21,348 nucleotides of DNA from Bacteroidales bacterium (GTDB lineage: Bacteria; Bacteroidota; Bacteroidia; Bacteroidales; Bacteroidaceae), in assembly GCA_004558535.1 (NCBI GenBank), contig SFCP01000083.1, forward strand, positions 1 through 21,348. The letters run 5' to 3'. A program made the position numbers and the translations under genes. The notes under the pieces are model-generated. The model made no database searches. It had not been told where the DNA came from and saw only the letters and a program-made list of their open reading frames with translations. Shown here in pieces: positions 12,355 through 20,135 of the stretch (position 1 is its first letter; each line of letters begins with the position of its first letter).

Positions 12355-13935
12355 ATGAAGAAGTTACTCCTCCTCCTCTTGCCACTGCTCAGCATCCTGC
12401 CCGCCAACGCCCAACTTGGCGTCGGCGACATCGACCTCGTCCAGCTGCGCAAGCTGCAACTGGCCCAGATGGCCATCAAGAGCCTCTACGTTGACACCAT
12501 CAACCTCAACCAACTCACCGAAAACGCCATACGCGGCATGCTCGAGCAGCTGGACCCCCACTCCACCTATGTGGATCCCAAGGAGACCAAGAGCATGACC
12601 GAAAACCTCGACGGTAATTTCGAGGGCATCGGCGTGCAGTTCAACATACTCGAGGATACGCTCGTCGTCATCCAGACCATTTCGAAAGGCCCGAGCGAGA
12701 AAGTCGGCATACTGGCCGGCGACCGCATCGTCAGTGTAGACGGGCAGCCCATCGCCGGCGTCAAGATGGAGCGCGACAGCATCATGCGCCTGCTCCGCGG
12801 CCCCAAGGGCACCAAGGTACGCCTCGGCGTCGTGCGGCGCAGCGTGAAGGACCATATCTACTTCAACGTGACGCGCGACAAAATCCCCGTCAACACCCTC
12901 GATGCCGCCTACATGATTGCCCCCGGCGTGGGTTACATCCACCTGGACCGCTTCGGCGCCAACTCGGGCACCGAGGTACGCGAGGCCATCGTCAGCCTGA
13001 AGGCCCAGGGCATGGAGAAACTGATCTTTGACCTGCAGAACAACGGCGGAGGCTACCTTGAAGCCGCCCGCGAAGTAGCCCAGCAGTTCCTGCCCGGCGG
13101 TTCGCTCGTCGTATTCACCGAGGGACGCGAAGTACCGGCCCAGAAGCTCTTCGCAGGAAGCGAAGGCGAGTTCCGCACGGGCGAGCTCATCATACTCGTC
13201 AACGAGTACACCGCATCGGCCGCCGAAATCGTCAGCGGCGCCGTGCAGGACCACGACCGCGGACGCATCGTGGGCCGACGCACCTTTGGCAAGGGACTTG
13301 TGCAACGCCCCATCGAACTGCCCGACGGCTCGATGATACGCCTCACCGTGGCACACTATTACACCCCCTCGGGACGCTGCATCCAGAAACCCTACGTCAA
13401 GGGCGACCGCAAGGACTATGAGCGCGACGTACTCAACCGCCTGAACCACGGAGAGCTGACTTCGCTCGACAGCATACACCTCGACAGCACCAAGGTCTAC
13501 CGCACGCTCGGCCAGGGACGTACCGTCTATGGCGGAGGTGGCATTATGCCCGATGTCTTCGTGCCCCTCGACACCACCAAGGTCTCGACGCTCTACGCTA
13601 CCATCAACCGAAACAACATCATCGTGGACGTCACCCTGAAATACGCCGACAAAAACCGCAAGTCGCTGCTCCGCAAATACAAGAAATTCGACGACTACGT
13701 CACCTCCTTCGAAGTGCCGCAGGAACTGATTGACGAAGTGTTCGACAAAGCACGGGCCAAGGGCATCGAAGCCAAGGACGACAGCGAGCTGCAGGCTGCC
13801 ACCGCCGACCTGCACCGCGTGCTCAAGGCACTGATCGCCTACAATGTGTGGGACCGCAACGAGTACTTCCGCCTGACGAACATGGAGAACGACATCGTCG
13901 GCCGCGCGCTCGAACTGATGCAGGGCACGAAGTGA
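12355..13935 (+). CDS. S41 family C-terminal processing peptidase
   Basis: A periplasmic serine protease that trims or degrades proteins from their C-termini. The 526 residues start with a clear signal peptide (MKKLLLLLLPLLSILPANA, cleavage near residue 20). A helical N-terminal part with LEQLDPHSTYVDPKE follows. Next comes a PDZ domain (about 86-165, containing GILAGDRIVSVDG) and the S41 catalytic domain. The nucleophile is S288 in NEYTASAAEIVSGAVQD and the general base is K313 in GRRTFGKGLVQ. YYTPSGRCIQ is also typical. The last 110 residues form a helical extension common in Bacteroidetes members. It lies between coaD and the epoxyqueuosine reductase gene on the same strand; the latter's possible GTG start overlaps this stop codon. 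Confidence 0.95.
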   Translation: MKKLLLLLLPLLSILPANAQLGVGDIDLVQLRKLQLAQMAIKSLYVDTINLNQLTENAIRGMLEQLDPHSTYVDPKETKSMTENLDGNFEGIGVQFNILEDTLVVIQTISKGPSEKVGILAGDRIVSVDGQPIAGVKMERDSIMRLLRGPKGTKVRLGVVRRSVKDHIYFNVTRDKIPVNTLDAAYMIAPGVGYIHLDRFGANSGTEVREAIVSLKAQGMEKLIFDLQNNGGGYLEAAREVAQQFLPGGSLVVFTEGREVPAQKLFAGSEGEFRTGELIILVNEYTASAAEIVSGAVQDHDRGRIVGRRTFGKGLVQRPIELPDGSMIRLTVAHYYTPSGRCIQKPYVKGDRKDYERDVLNRLNHGELTSLDSIHLDSTKVYRTLGQGRTVYGGGGIMPDVFVPLDTTKVSTLYATINRNNIIVDVTLKYADKNRKSLLRKYKKFDDYVTSFEVPQELIDEVFDKARAKGIEAKDDSELQAATADLHRVLKALIAYNVWDRNEYFRLTNMENDIVGRALELMQGTK

Positions 13936-13958
13936 CGACCTTGACCCACCGACAGCCC

Positions 13959-15005
13959 ATGCTTCCGCCCCCGCCCACACCCACCGAGATACAGCTGCGC
14001 CACCGCATCACCCATGCGGCGGCGCAGCGTGGTTTTGTGGCAGCAGGTGCCGCCCCGGCCGAGCCCCTGCCCCAATGGCGCATCGCGCAGGTGCGCCGCT
14101 GGACGGACAGCGGTCGCGCGGCGGGCATGGACTACCTGCAGCGCCACCTTGCCCTGCGCGCCGATCCGCGCGCCTTGGTGCCCGGGGTGCGCACCGTGCT
14201 CTCGTTTGCCCTGCCCTACGACCCCGCGCCCGCCTTTGCCCCCACAGCCCTGCGCCTGGCGCGCTACGCCCTCGGCAGCGACTACCACGACGTCGTGCGC
14301 GACCGCCTGCGCAGCCTTCTCGCCGACCTCGGTTTCGATGCCGCGCACGAGGGACGCATCTTCTGCGACACAGCCCCCGTCGACGAGCGCTACTGGGCCT
14401 GGCGATGCGGACTGGGTGCATGGCTGCGGAGCGGTATGATCGCCGTACCGGGCTGCGGCACCTTCGTCTTCCTCGGCGAATGGTTCTCGCCCCTCTCGGC
14501 CGAAGAACTGCTCCGCCGCCTGCCCGCCGAGGAGCCGGGCGAAGACACGCCTGCCCCCGCCCCCGCAAGGCCCGTGGCCGACAGCTGCCTCGCATGTGGG
14601 CGCTGCGTCGAAGCCTGTCCCGGCGGCGCACTGACCGACGGCGGACTGGACGCGCGCCACTGCCTGTCCTACCTCACCATCGAGCACCGCGGCCCCCTGC
14701 CCCCCGACACAGGCCGCCGCATGGGGCAGACCCTCTACGGCTGCGACCGCTGCGCTGAAGTCTGTCCACACAACGCGCCCCTGCTCTCGGGCCACACCGC
14801 GCACCCCATCCCGCCCGAACTGCAACCGCGGCCCGAACTGCTCCGCCGCACCCCCGCCGAGTGGCAGCAACTCACCCCCGAAACGTACCGCACCCTCTTT
14901 CGGGGCAGCGCCGTCAAGCGCGCGAAGTACGACGGCATCACCCGCAATATCAGCGCCTTAGCCGAAGCGAGGGAGGAAACGCCCGGCGCGCCGCCGAAAT
15001 GTTAA
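13959..15005 (+). CDS. queG: Epoxyqueuosine reductase
   Basis: It reduces epoxyqueuosine to queuosine in tRNA, using cobalamin and two [4Fe-4S] clusters. Seen in the 348 residues: the FCDTAPVDERYWAW region (about 133-146) with the conserved acidic site, then the ferredoxin part CLACGRCVEACPGGAL, DARHCLSYLTIEHRG and YGCDRCAEVCPHN (about 210-273), supplying the cluster cysteines. The usual GLGWIGKN segment is altered to GLGAWLRSG, which may weaken activity. I chose ATG 13959. A GTG at 13932 overlapping the protease stop is an alternative that would add nine residues. The last codon and TAA stop lie inside repeat copy 2, so insertion of the repeat may have set the present C-terminus. Confidence 0.9.
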   Translation: MLPPPPTPTEIQLRHRITHAAAQRGFVAAGAAPAEPLPQWRIAQVRRWTDSGRAAGMDYLQRHLALRADPRALVPGVRTVLSFALPYDPAPAFAPTALRLARYALGSDYHDVVRDRLRSLLADLGFDAAHEGRIFCDTAPVDERYWAWRCGLGAWLRSGMIAVPGCGTFVFLGEWFSPLSAEELLRRLPAEEPGEDTPAPAPARPVADSCLACGRCVEACPGGALTDGGLDARHCLSYLTIEHRGPLPPDTGRRMGQTLYGCDRCAEVCPHNAPLLSGHTAHPIPPELQPRPELLRRTPAEWQQLTPETYRTLFRGSAVKRAKYDGITRNISALAEAREETPGAPPKC

Positions 15006-15021
15006 AACGGGAAGAACCGGA

Positions 15022-15053
15022 TTTGCTTTTCGTCGAAAAAAGCAGTATATTTG
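15022..15053 (+). promoter_or_regulatory. Bacteroidetes-type promoter in repeat copy 2
   Basis: TTTG (15022-15025), 20 bases, then TATATTTG (15046-15053) and C. This is a full consensus match with the same spacing as copies 1 and 3. Transcription would begin around 15059-15061. Confidence 0.75.
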
Positions 15054-15060
15054 CCCAAGC

Positions 15061-15102
15061 AAAGCAGGAAGCCGTACGCAGCGTGCGGCTTCCTGCTTTT
15101 TT
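15061..15102 (+). terminator. Hairpin terminator in repeat copy 2
   Basis: Arms 15061-15078 and 15082-15099 pair along 18 positions, with one G-U, around a CAG loop and end in six T residues. With the promoter just upstream, the predicted transcript is little more than this hairpin, about 40-50 bases long. It may also terminate queG. Confidence 0.85.
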
Positions 15103-15126
15103 AGGTCCTGTCTGCGGGCAAAACTA

Positions 15127-15203
15127 GATAGGAAAATTCCGGCACAAAAAGGGCCTTTAATCTTATTTAGGTTAAATCTACCTATGCACTTCTATGCAGT
15201 TCT
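15127..15203 (+). repeat. Conserved leader block after repeat copy 2
   Basis: Nearly identical to 674-749, including the short dyads AGGT...ACCT and TGCA...TGCA. No promoter box is seen inside it. It lies between the attenuator-like hairpin and the 58-codon gene at 15260. Confidence 0.75.
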
Positions 15204-15222
15204 TTCCCCCTTGAGGATTTCC

Positions 15223-15257
15223 TGATTCCTAACTTCTAAACCATTAATTAGGAATCA
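15223..15257 (+). promoter_or_regulatory. Hairpin directly above the small peptide start
   Basis: TGATTCCTAA (15223-15232) is a perfect inverted repeat of TTAGGAATCA (15248-15257), ending two bases before ATG 15260. It would fold over the ribosome entry region, so it may control translation. Related AATTAGGA motifs occur at 763-788 after copy 1. Confidence 0.55.
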
Positions 15258-15259
15258 TT

Positions 15260-15436
15260 ATGAAACGCCAGTATATATCGCCCCTGACCCAAGTCGTAGA
15301 CCTAGACAGCGAGCACTTGATGAACTTTACCGCCAGTCTGAACGACGGCACCATCGACGCCGGTGACTCCTTCACCCACAAGAAAGACCAGGGACTGCCC
15401 CCCTGGATGTCCGCCGACGAAGATGAAGAATACTAA
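15260..15436 (+). CDS. Small acidic protein (58 aa), Bacteroidales small-peptide type
   Basis: An ATG at 15260 opens 58 codons to TAA. The protein starts MKRQYISPLTQVVDLDSEHL, then has a Gly/Asp-containing middle (SLNDGTIDAGDSF), a PPW motif and an acidic end (ADEDEEY). Many short proteins in Prevotella and Bacteroides begin MK.TYI.P..QVV.... in the same way and are annotated only as hypothetical; this comparison is from memory. There is no clear signal peptide. No local promoter is seen, so expression may depend on read-through of the repeat's terminator. A hairpin lies against the start codon. The function is unknown. Confidence 0.65.
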   Translation: MKRQYISPLTQVVDLDSEHLMNFTASLNDGTIDAGDSFTHKKDQGLPPWMSADEDEEY

Positions 15437-15451
15437 GCAGTAGAACCATCC

Positions 15452-15524
15452 GGATTGTCCCACCCCACACGCCACAGCCAGCCCTCCCCGGACCGACCAC
15501 AAGGCAACAAGGGTGAGACAATCC
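15452..15524. repeat. Long-range inverted repeat after the small gene
   Basis: GGATTGTC-C-CACCC (15452-15465) faces GGGTG-A-GACAATCC (15511-15524), 13 pairs with one mismatch, across 45 bases. It is not followed by T residues. It may protect or end the small-gene transcript, or be a protein site. Confidence 0.45.
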
Positions 15525-15553
15525 GCCCTTTCGGGGAAAACGGCAGGCACTTA

Positions 15554-15585
15554 GTTGCGCAAATCATTCCGAATAATTATTTTTG
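15554..15585 (+). promoter_or_regulatory. Promoter of the secreted glycosidase gene
   Basis: TATTTTTG at 15578-15585 followed by C matches TAnnTTTGY. A TTGC at 15555-15558 lies 19 bases upstream. The start would be near 15592, giving a leader of about 77 bases before ATG 15669. Confidence 0.6.
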
Positions 15586-15668
15586 CATCCGGACCTGTGT
15601 TTCCCGAAAAAGCTTCGGTACACAATATTAATATTATACAAACCATTCATTCACTAAATCTACTACCT

Positions 15669-18600
15669 ATGAAAAGATTACTCTCTTTTCTCTCCCTGCT
15701 GATCTGCACCATGTGGCAGATGCAGGCCGACACGGTGGTCGGTTCCTCCACGCAACCCGGCGACGGCAGACCCGAACACCTGTACACGATGGTGAACGGC
15801 AACGGCACTTACGCCAATGACCTGACCCATCCGTCGTCGGGCGAGGACGATCACGGTCTCTTCGCCTTTTATGCCGTCAGCGGCAAGACCAACATGTACT
15901 ACATCTACAGCTACAACGCCAAGAAGTGGCTGACGTACAACCCCGCCGCCAGCTATAGCAACGGCAAAAGCTTCGTAGTCATGTCTGACACCCGCTCCGA
16001 CAATGCTTACTTCCTGGTAAACAACTACTCCGGCGACAAGTTTGAAATCCAGCCCGTCACCACCAGCGGCAGCGGCAACCTCTATCTGAACTGGTACCAG
16101 GGAGTCGGCGCCAACGCGGGCCTGACGCTCGGCCTCTGGCAGGACAACGGAAGCAAAGACCTGGGAAGCAGCTGGACCTTTGCGGAAGTTGTCTTCAGAA
16201 CGTACAACTATACCATCAACCTGCCCGAAGGCGGCTCCATCACCATTGCCGGCAATTCCTACGCCAATGGAAGCACCTACAGCTGCGAGGGCAGCCTGAA
16301 CAAGAGCGACATCACCGTGCCCGCACAGGAGGGAAAATTCTCTGTCGTGTCGATCGATGACGTCAACCAGACCATCACCGTGCGCTACGGCACGATACCC
16401 GTACAGCCCGATCCGGCAGTCTATACCAACGCCGTGCTCTATCCCGCACAGCAGGATGCAGTAGGCACTGCCGTCCTCACGAAGGACGGCGACGTCTATA
16501 CGCTGAACAACAACGTGCTGGCAGCATCGTTTGTCAAGGTGGGCGACGCACTTTACTTCGCCGGATCGACGGCCATGAACCTGCAGCCCGGTACCGAACC
16601 CTTCACCGTGGCCTTTGGCGCGGGCGACAACGTGCCTGCCTCGGCCATGACGCTCACCAGCATCGAAACGATGGACCTCACGCCCGAAGTAAATGCAGTG
16701 GGCGGCGCAGAACATTACAACGGAAAGGCACTTGTGGCCCACTACACCTACACCTACAACGGCTCCACCATCAATATTTTGTGGAAAGCCGTACTTCGTG
16801 ACGGCAGCCATTACCTCCGCACGGAAATGGAACTGACCGGCGTGGACGATGTGGATATGTACAACGTCATCCCCATGGCTTACAACGTAGATTGCAAGGC
16901 CGCAGGCTCGACCCCCGTCGTAGTGGGCAACACCCGCGGCGCCGTGCTGATGAGCAACAAGATCTTCGCCGGACTCGAGAACCCCGTAGGCTATAACACC
17001 GTGGGCGAAGCTTCGGGCGCAGAGGACCTGTGGGAAGAAACCTCCTCGACAGCCGAAAACCTGACGGCTACGTCCTGGACTACCGTAGCTTCCGACGACG
17101 TTCCCAACCGTGTGGTCGAAGCTACCGGCGCAAACTATCCCAACGTACTGGCTTATACGAAGAGCGGAGTAGCACTTACGGAAGGCCAGAAGGTAGAAAT
17201 CACCGTGAAGTACACCGGCGGTAACCACCGCCTCAACTTCGGCGGCGCCGACCTGCTGGATGCTGAAGGCAACATAGCCGCCAGCGACTACCACTCCGGC
17301 TATTCGGGCAACGAACACAGCAATAATACGTTCACCTTCTCAGCTCCGTACGACGGAACGTTCAGTCTGCGCGTCTTCGTAGAGAAGGCTACCGAGGATG
17401 TCGACGCCAGCAGCACGATGACCGTCAAGGTGTACACCCCGAAAGCCGGTGCTGAGGTCAACACCGAGCTGGTGGGCATCCAAGGACGCTGGAGCCGCAA
17501 CACAACCCTTGCCGCCGGCGAAACCTGGAAGATTTCCGCCGTCGTAGGTCTTGTTGCGCAGGACGGTGAGCAGGCCAACGCAGATATACACAAGACACAG
17601 AAGCGCCGCTCCTTCTTGGCGTACAGCGAACGCGAGCGTGCAGTGCCCTGGCGTCCCAATCCCGCGTACATTTCCTGGTACGAGCTGAACATAGACCGTA
17701 ACAACGCGGCCGATCCTACGAACAACATGAACGCAAACCAGGTTCTCGACATACTGAACCACTGGAAGTCTGATTTCTTCGATGTCTACGGCGTCGGCCC
17801 GTGCAGCTTCGTCATCGATGATGGCTGGGACAACTACGGAACGTGGACTTTCCACTCCGGATTCCCCAACGAGATGCGCGACATGGCTGCCAAGGCTGCC
17901 GAAATGGGCGCCGGCGTGGGCGCATGGCTTGGTCCGGTGGGCGGATACGGCACCAGCGGAAACTATCGCCGCGCTTACTGGCGCGACAAGGGCGGCATGG
18001 TGCTCTCCAACCCCGCTTACTATCAGACCTTCCTGGATGCTGCTGAAAACCTGACCAAGAATCAGGGCGACTTCCGCTTCTTCAAGTTCGACGGCATCTC
18101 GGCACAGTTCAGCTCAGTCGGACCTGATGCCGGCGACACGGGCAACGAGAACGCCGAAGGCATCATCCGCCTGGAGCGCTACGTCCGCGAGAACCTCAAA
18201 CGCGACATCTTCTTCAACACGACCGTAGGTACTTGGGCCTCGCCGTTCTGGTATCACTACACCGACGCCACCTGGCGCCAGGAAGGTGACTATGGTGAAT
18301 CCGGCAACAACAGTATCGACCGCGAAAAGTGGATTACGTACCGCGACCGCCTGGTTTATCAGAACTATGTCAAGAATTCGCCCATCTGCCCCATCAATAC
18401 GCTGATGACCCACGGATTTATTCTGAGCAGCCACGGCGCCGTGAGCAAGAACATGAGCTACGATGCCTGCTTGCGCGAACTCCGCTGCGCCTTCCTCTGC
18501 GGTTCGGGCATGGTAGAGCTTTACAATGACTACGCCCTGATGAACAGCATCAACGGCGGTAAGCTTTGGGCCGACCTGGCCGAGTGTATCGCTTGGCAAA

Positions 18601-19994
18601 AGAGCAATGCCGACGTACTGCCCGACGCTCACTGGGTAGGTGGCAACCCCTGGACGGGTTCTGCCGCCGAGGTATACGGCTGGGCATCGTGGAACGGCAC
18701 AAAGGCTACCCTTGCCCTGCGCAACGGTGCCAACAACGCACAGACCTACACCTTTACCCTGCGCGAGGCCCTCAACATTCCGGCCAACGTAACAGGCAGC
18801 ATGTACTTCAAGCGCTCGTTCAACGTACAGGATCCCTTGACCGGTTTCAACGAAGCCACCGCCATCGACTACGACACGCCGATTACCGTCACCCTGCCGG
18901 GCAGCAGTGTCTTCGGCTTCGACGGTTCGACAAGCGCTGTGGACCTTCCGCTCAACAGCTTCAACCCCACGGAAATTTCTCCCGCCAACAGCAGCACACT
19001 GGAAAGCCTCAGCGCCATCAGCCTGACCTTCCCCGCTGAAGTAGGCTACGTAGAAACCACCGCCCTCGACGTGAAGGATGCCAGCAACAACGTGGTCACC
19101 ACGGCTACCCTGGCCATCAATGACGAGAACGCCGCTGTGGTAGACGTCACCCTGGCCGAGGAAATCGCCTCGAACGGCACGTATCGCATCACCATCCCCG
19201 AAGGTTTCATCTACGATGCTGACGGCCAGACGGAAGGCGCTACCTACAACCCCGAAGTCCTGCTCTCCTACACCATCCGCGTGCTGGAGGACTACGCCAT
19301 CAACTTCGACCGCGATGCCACAGCCACCCGCGCCGACCGTGCCCTCCGCGGCGTCACACTGACCGAAGAAGGACAGGGCGACCAGACCATCACGCTGGCC
19401 TCGCCCAAGCCCTACACGGACCTGTCGGCCGACGAGAACGCAATCCTCACCTGCAAGGCAGGCAGCACCCTCACTGCCACGTTCAACTACACGGGCACCT
19501 GGATGCACGGCTACGTATATATTGACCTCGACCACAGCAAGCAGTTCTCCTACAACGAGGGCAATACGGACCAGAGCGGCACGGAATTGCTGACATTCGC
19601 CTTCTACTCCGGCGATTTCAACAACGACGCGAGCGGTGTCAACTCCCTCGGCCAGAGCATCACGGGCAACAACCGCGCCAACATCAACCCGCCCTCGTTC
19701 ACCGCACCGGCGGAAGCAGGCACCTACCGCATCCGCTTCAAGGTGGACTGGAACAGCGTGGATCCGGGCGGTCAGCTGGCTGCCAACGGCACAGCGACCG
19801 GCAGCAACGGCATCCTGGCCAACGGCGGTGCCATCCTCGACGCCACCCTCCAGGTGACGGGTACGAACACCGGTATCACGGGTGCTGAGAACGGCAACGG
19901 CGAAGCCCGCTACTACGACCTGAGCGGCCGCCGCCTGCACGCAGCTCCCGCCCACGGCGTCTATATCAAAGGCAACCGCAAGGTGGTGAAATAA
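15669..19994 (+). CDS. Large secreted glycoside hydrolase-like protein with type IX tail
   Basis: A 1441-residue exported protein. The signal peptide is MKRLLSFLSLLICTMWQMQA. N-terminal beta modules (about 25-250) precede a glycosidase part. A carbohydrate-binding-like insert lies at about 454-590. A TIM-barrel region follows at about 640-1000 with FVIDDGWD (717-721), RFFKFDGIS (D808, the position of the nucleophile in the GH27/31/36 clan) and WRQEGDYGES (D874, possible acid/base). Similar proteins are, as I recall, sometimes annotated 'enterotoxin', although the barrel suggests glycan cleavage. An Ig-like module (about 1095-1200) and a GEVED-like module (about 1208-1395, VYIDLDHSKQF) follow. 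The tail ARYYDLSGRRL...GVYIKGNRKVVK is a type IX sorting signal. ATG 15669 fits the signal peptide; the upstream frame overlaps the promoter. Substrate unknown. Confidence 0.8.
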   Translation: MKRLLSFLSLLICTMWQMQADTVVGSSTQPGDGRPEHLYTMVNGNGTYANDLTHPSSGEDDHGLFAFYAVSGKTNMYYIYSYNAKKWLTYNPAASYSNGKSFVVMSDTRSDNAYFLVNNYSGDKFEIQPVTTSGSGNLYLNWYQGVGANAGLTLGLWQDNGSKDLGSSWTFAEVVFRTYNYTINLPEGGSITIAGNSYANGSTYSCEGSLNKSDITVPAQEGKFSVVSIDDVNQTITVRYGTIPVQPDPAVYTNAVLYPAQQDAVGTAVLTKDGDVYTLNNNVLAASFVKVGDALYFAGSTAMNLQPGTEPFTVAFGAGDNVPASAMTLTSIETMDLTPEVNAVGGAEHYNGKALVAHYTYTYNGSTINILWKAVLRDGSHYLRTEMELTGVDDVDMYNVIPMAYNVDCKAAGSTPVVVGNTRGAVLMSNKIFAGLENPVGYNTVGEASGAEDLWEETSSTAENLTATSWTTVASDDVPNRVVEATGANYPNVLAYTKSGVALTEGQKVEITVKYTGGNHRLNFGGADLLDAEGNIAASDYHSGYSGNEHSNNTFTFSAPYDGTFSLRVFVEKATEDVDASSTMTVKVYTPKAGAEVNTELVGIQGRWSRNTTLAAGETWKISAVVGLVAQDGEQANADIHKTQKRRSFLAYSERERAVPWRPNPAYISWYELNIDRNNAADPTNNMNANQVLDILNHWKSDFFDVYGVGPCSFVIDDGWDNYGTWTFHSGFPNEMRDMAAKAAEMGAGVGAWLGPVGGYGTSGNYRRAYWRDKGGMVLSNPAYYQTFLDAAENLTKNQGDFRFFKFDGISAQFSSVGPDAGDTGNENAEGIIRLERYVRENLKRDIFFNTTVGTWASPFWYHYTDATWRQEGDYGESGNNSIDREKWITYRDRLVYQNYVKNSPICPINTLMTHGFILSSHGAVSKNMSYDACLRELRCAFLCGSGMVELYNDYALMNSINGGKLWADLAECIAWQKSNADVLPDAHWVGGNPWTGSAAEVYGWASWNGTKATLALRNGANNAQTYTFTLREALNIPANVTGSMYFKRSFNVQDPLTGFNEATAIDYDTPITVTLPGSSVFGFDGSTSAVDLPLNSFNPTEISPANSSTLESLSAISLTFPAEVGYVETTALDVKDASNNVVTTATLAINDENAAVVDVTLAEEIASNGTYRITIPEGFIYDADGQTEGATYNPEVLLSYTIRVLEDYAINFDRDATATRADRALRGVTLTEEGQGDQTITLASPKPYTDLSADENAILTCKAGSTLTATFNYTGTWMHGYVYIDLDHSKQFSYNEGNTDQSGTELLTFAFYSGDFNNDASGVNSLGQSITGNNRANINPPSFTAPAEAGTYRIRFKVDWNSVDPGGQLAANGTATGSNGILANGGAILDATLQVTGTNTGITGAENGNGEARYYDLSGRRLHAAPAHGVYIKGNRKVVK

Positions 19995-20015
19995 TCCCCC
20001 TCCTCATAACCAGTG

Positions 20016-20056
20016 AAAAGGGTGCGCCCTCGCTTCGGGGACGCGCCCTTTTCTTT
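20016..20056 (+). terminator. Terminator of the glycosidase gene
   Basis: AAAAGGGTGCG (20016-20026) pairs with CGCGCCCTTTT (20042-20052), with one G-U pair, and a T-rich tail follows. It lies 22 bases after the stop codon and separates the gene from the membrane protein gene. Confidence 0.8.
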
Positions 20057-20135
20057 TCTCTCCCCACACAGTCCCGCGGAAGCCGCCGCGCCACGTCCGC
20101 CGAAGCTTCCCGCAACTACACATTCACTTCCGAAA

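Larger units (their letters stand above)
14998..15126 (+). repeat. Dispersed 129-bp promoter-hairpin repeat, copy 2
   Basis: It differs from copy 3 (21220-21348) at only three positions and has no indels against copy 1. It contains TTTG, a 20-base spacer, TATATTTG and a long hairpin terminator. It overlaps the end of queG by eight bases. At its right edge, GCAAAACTA read on the minus strand is TAGTTTTGC, a second promoter-like box facing back into the hairpin. The conserved block at 15127-15203 follows directly. Confidence 0.9.

Noticed and set aside
12364..13980. A 538-residue minus-strand protein opposite the S41 protease
   Set aside because: This is a long shadow frame caused by GC-rich codon use. 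The plus-strand frame has a signal peptide, PDZ and catalytic residues.
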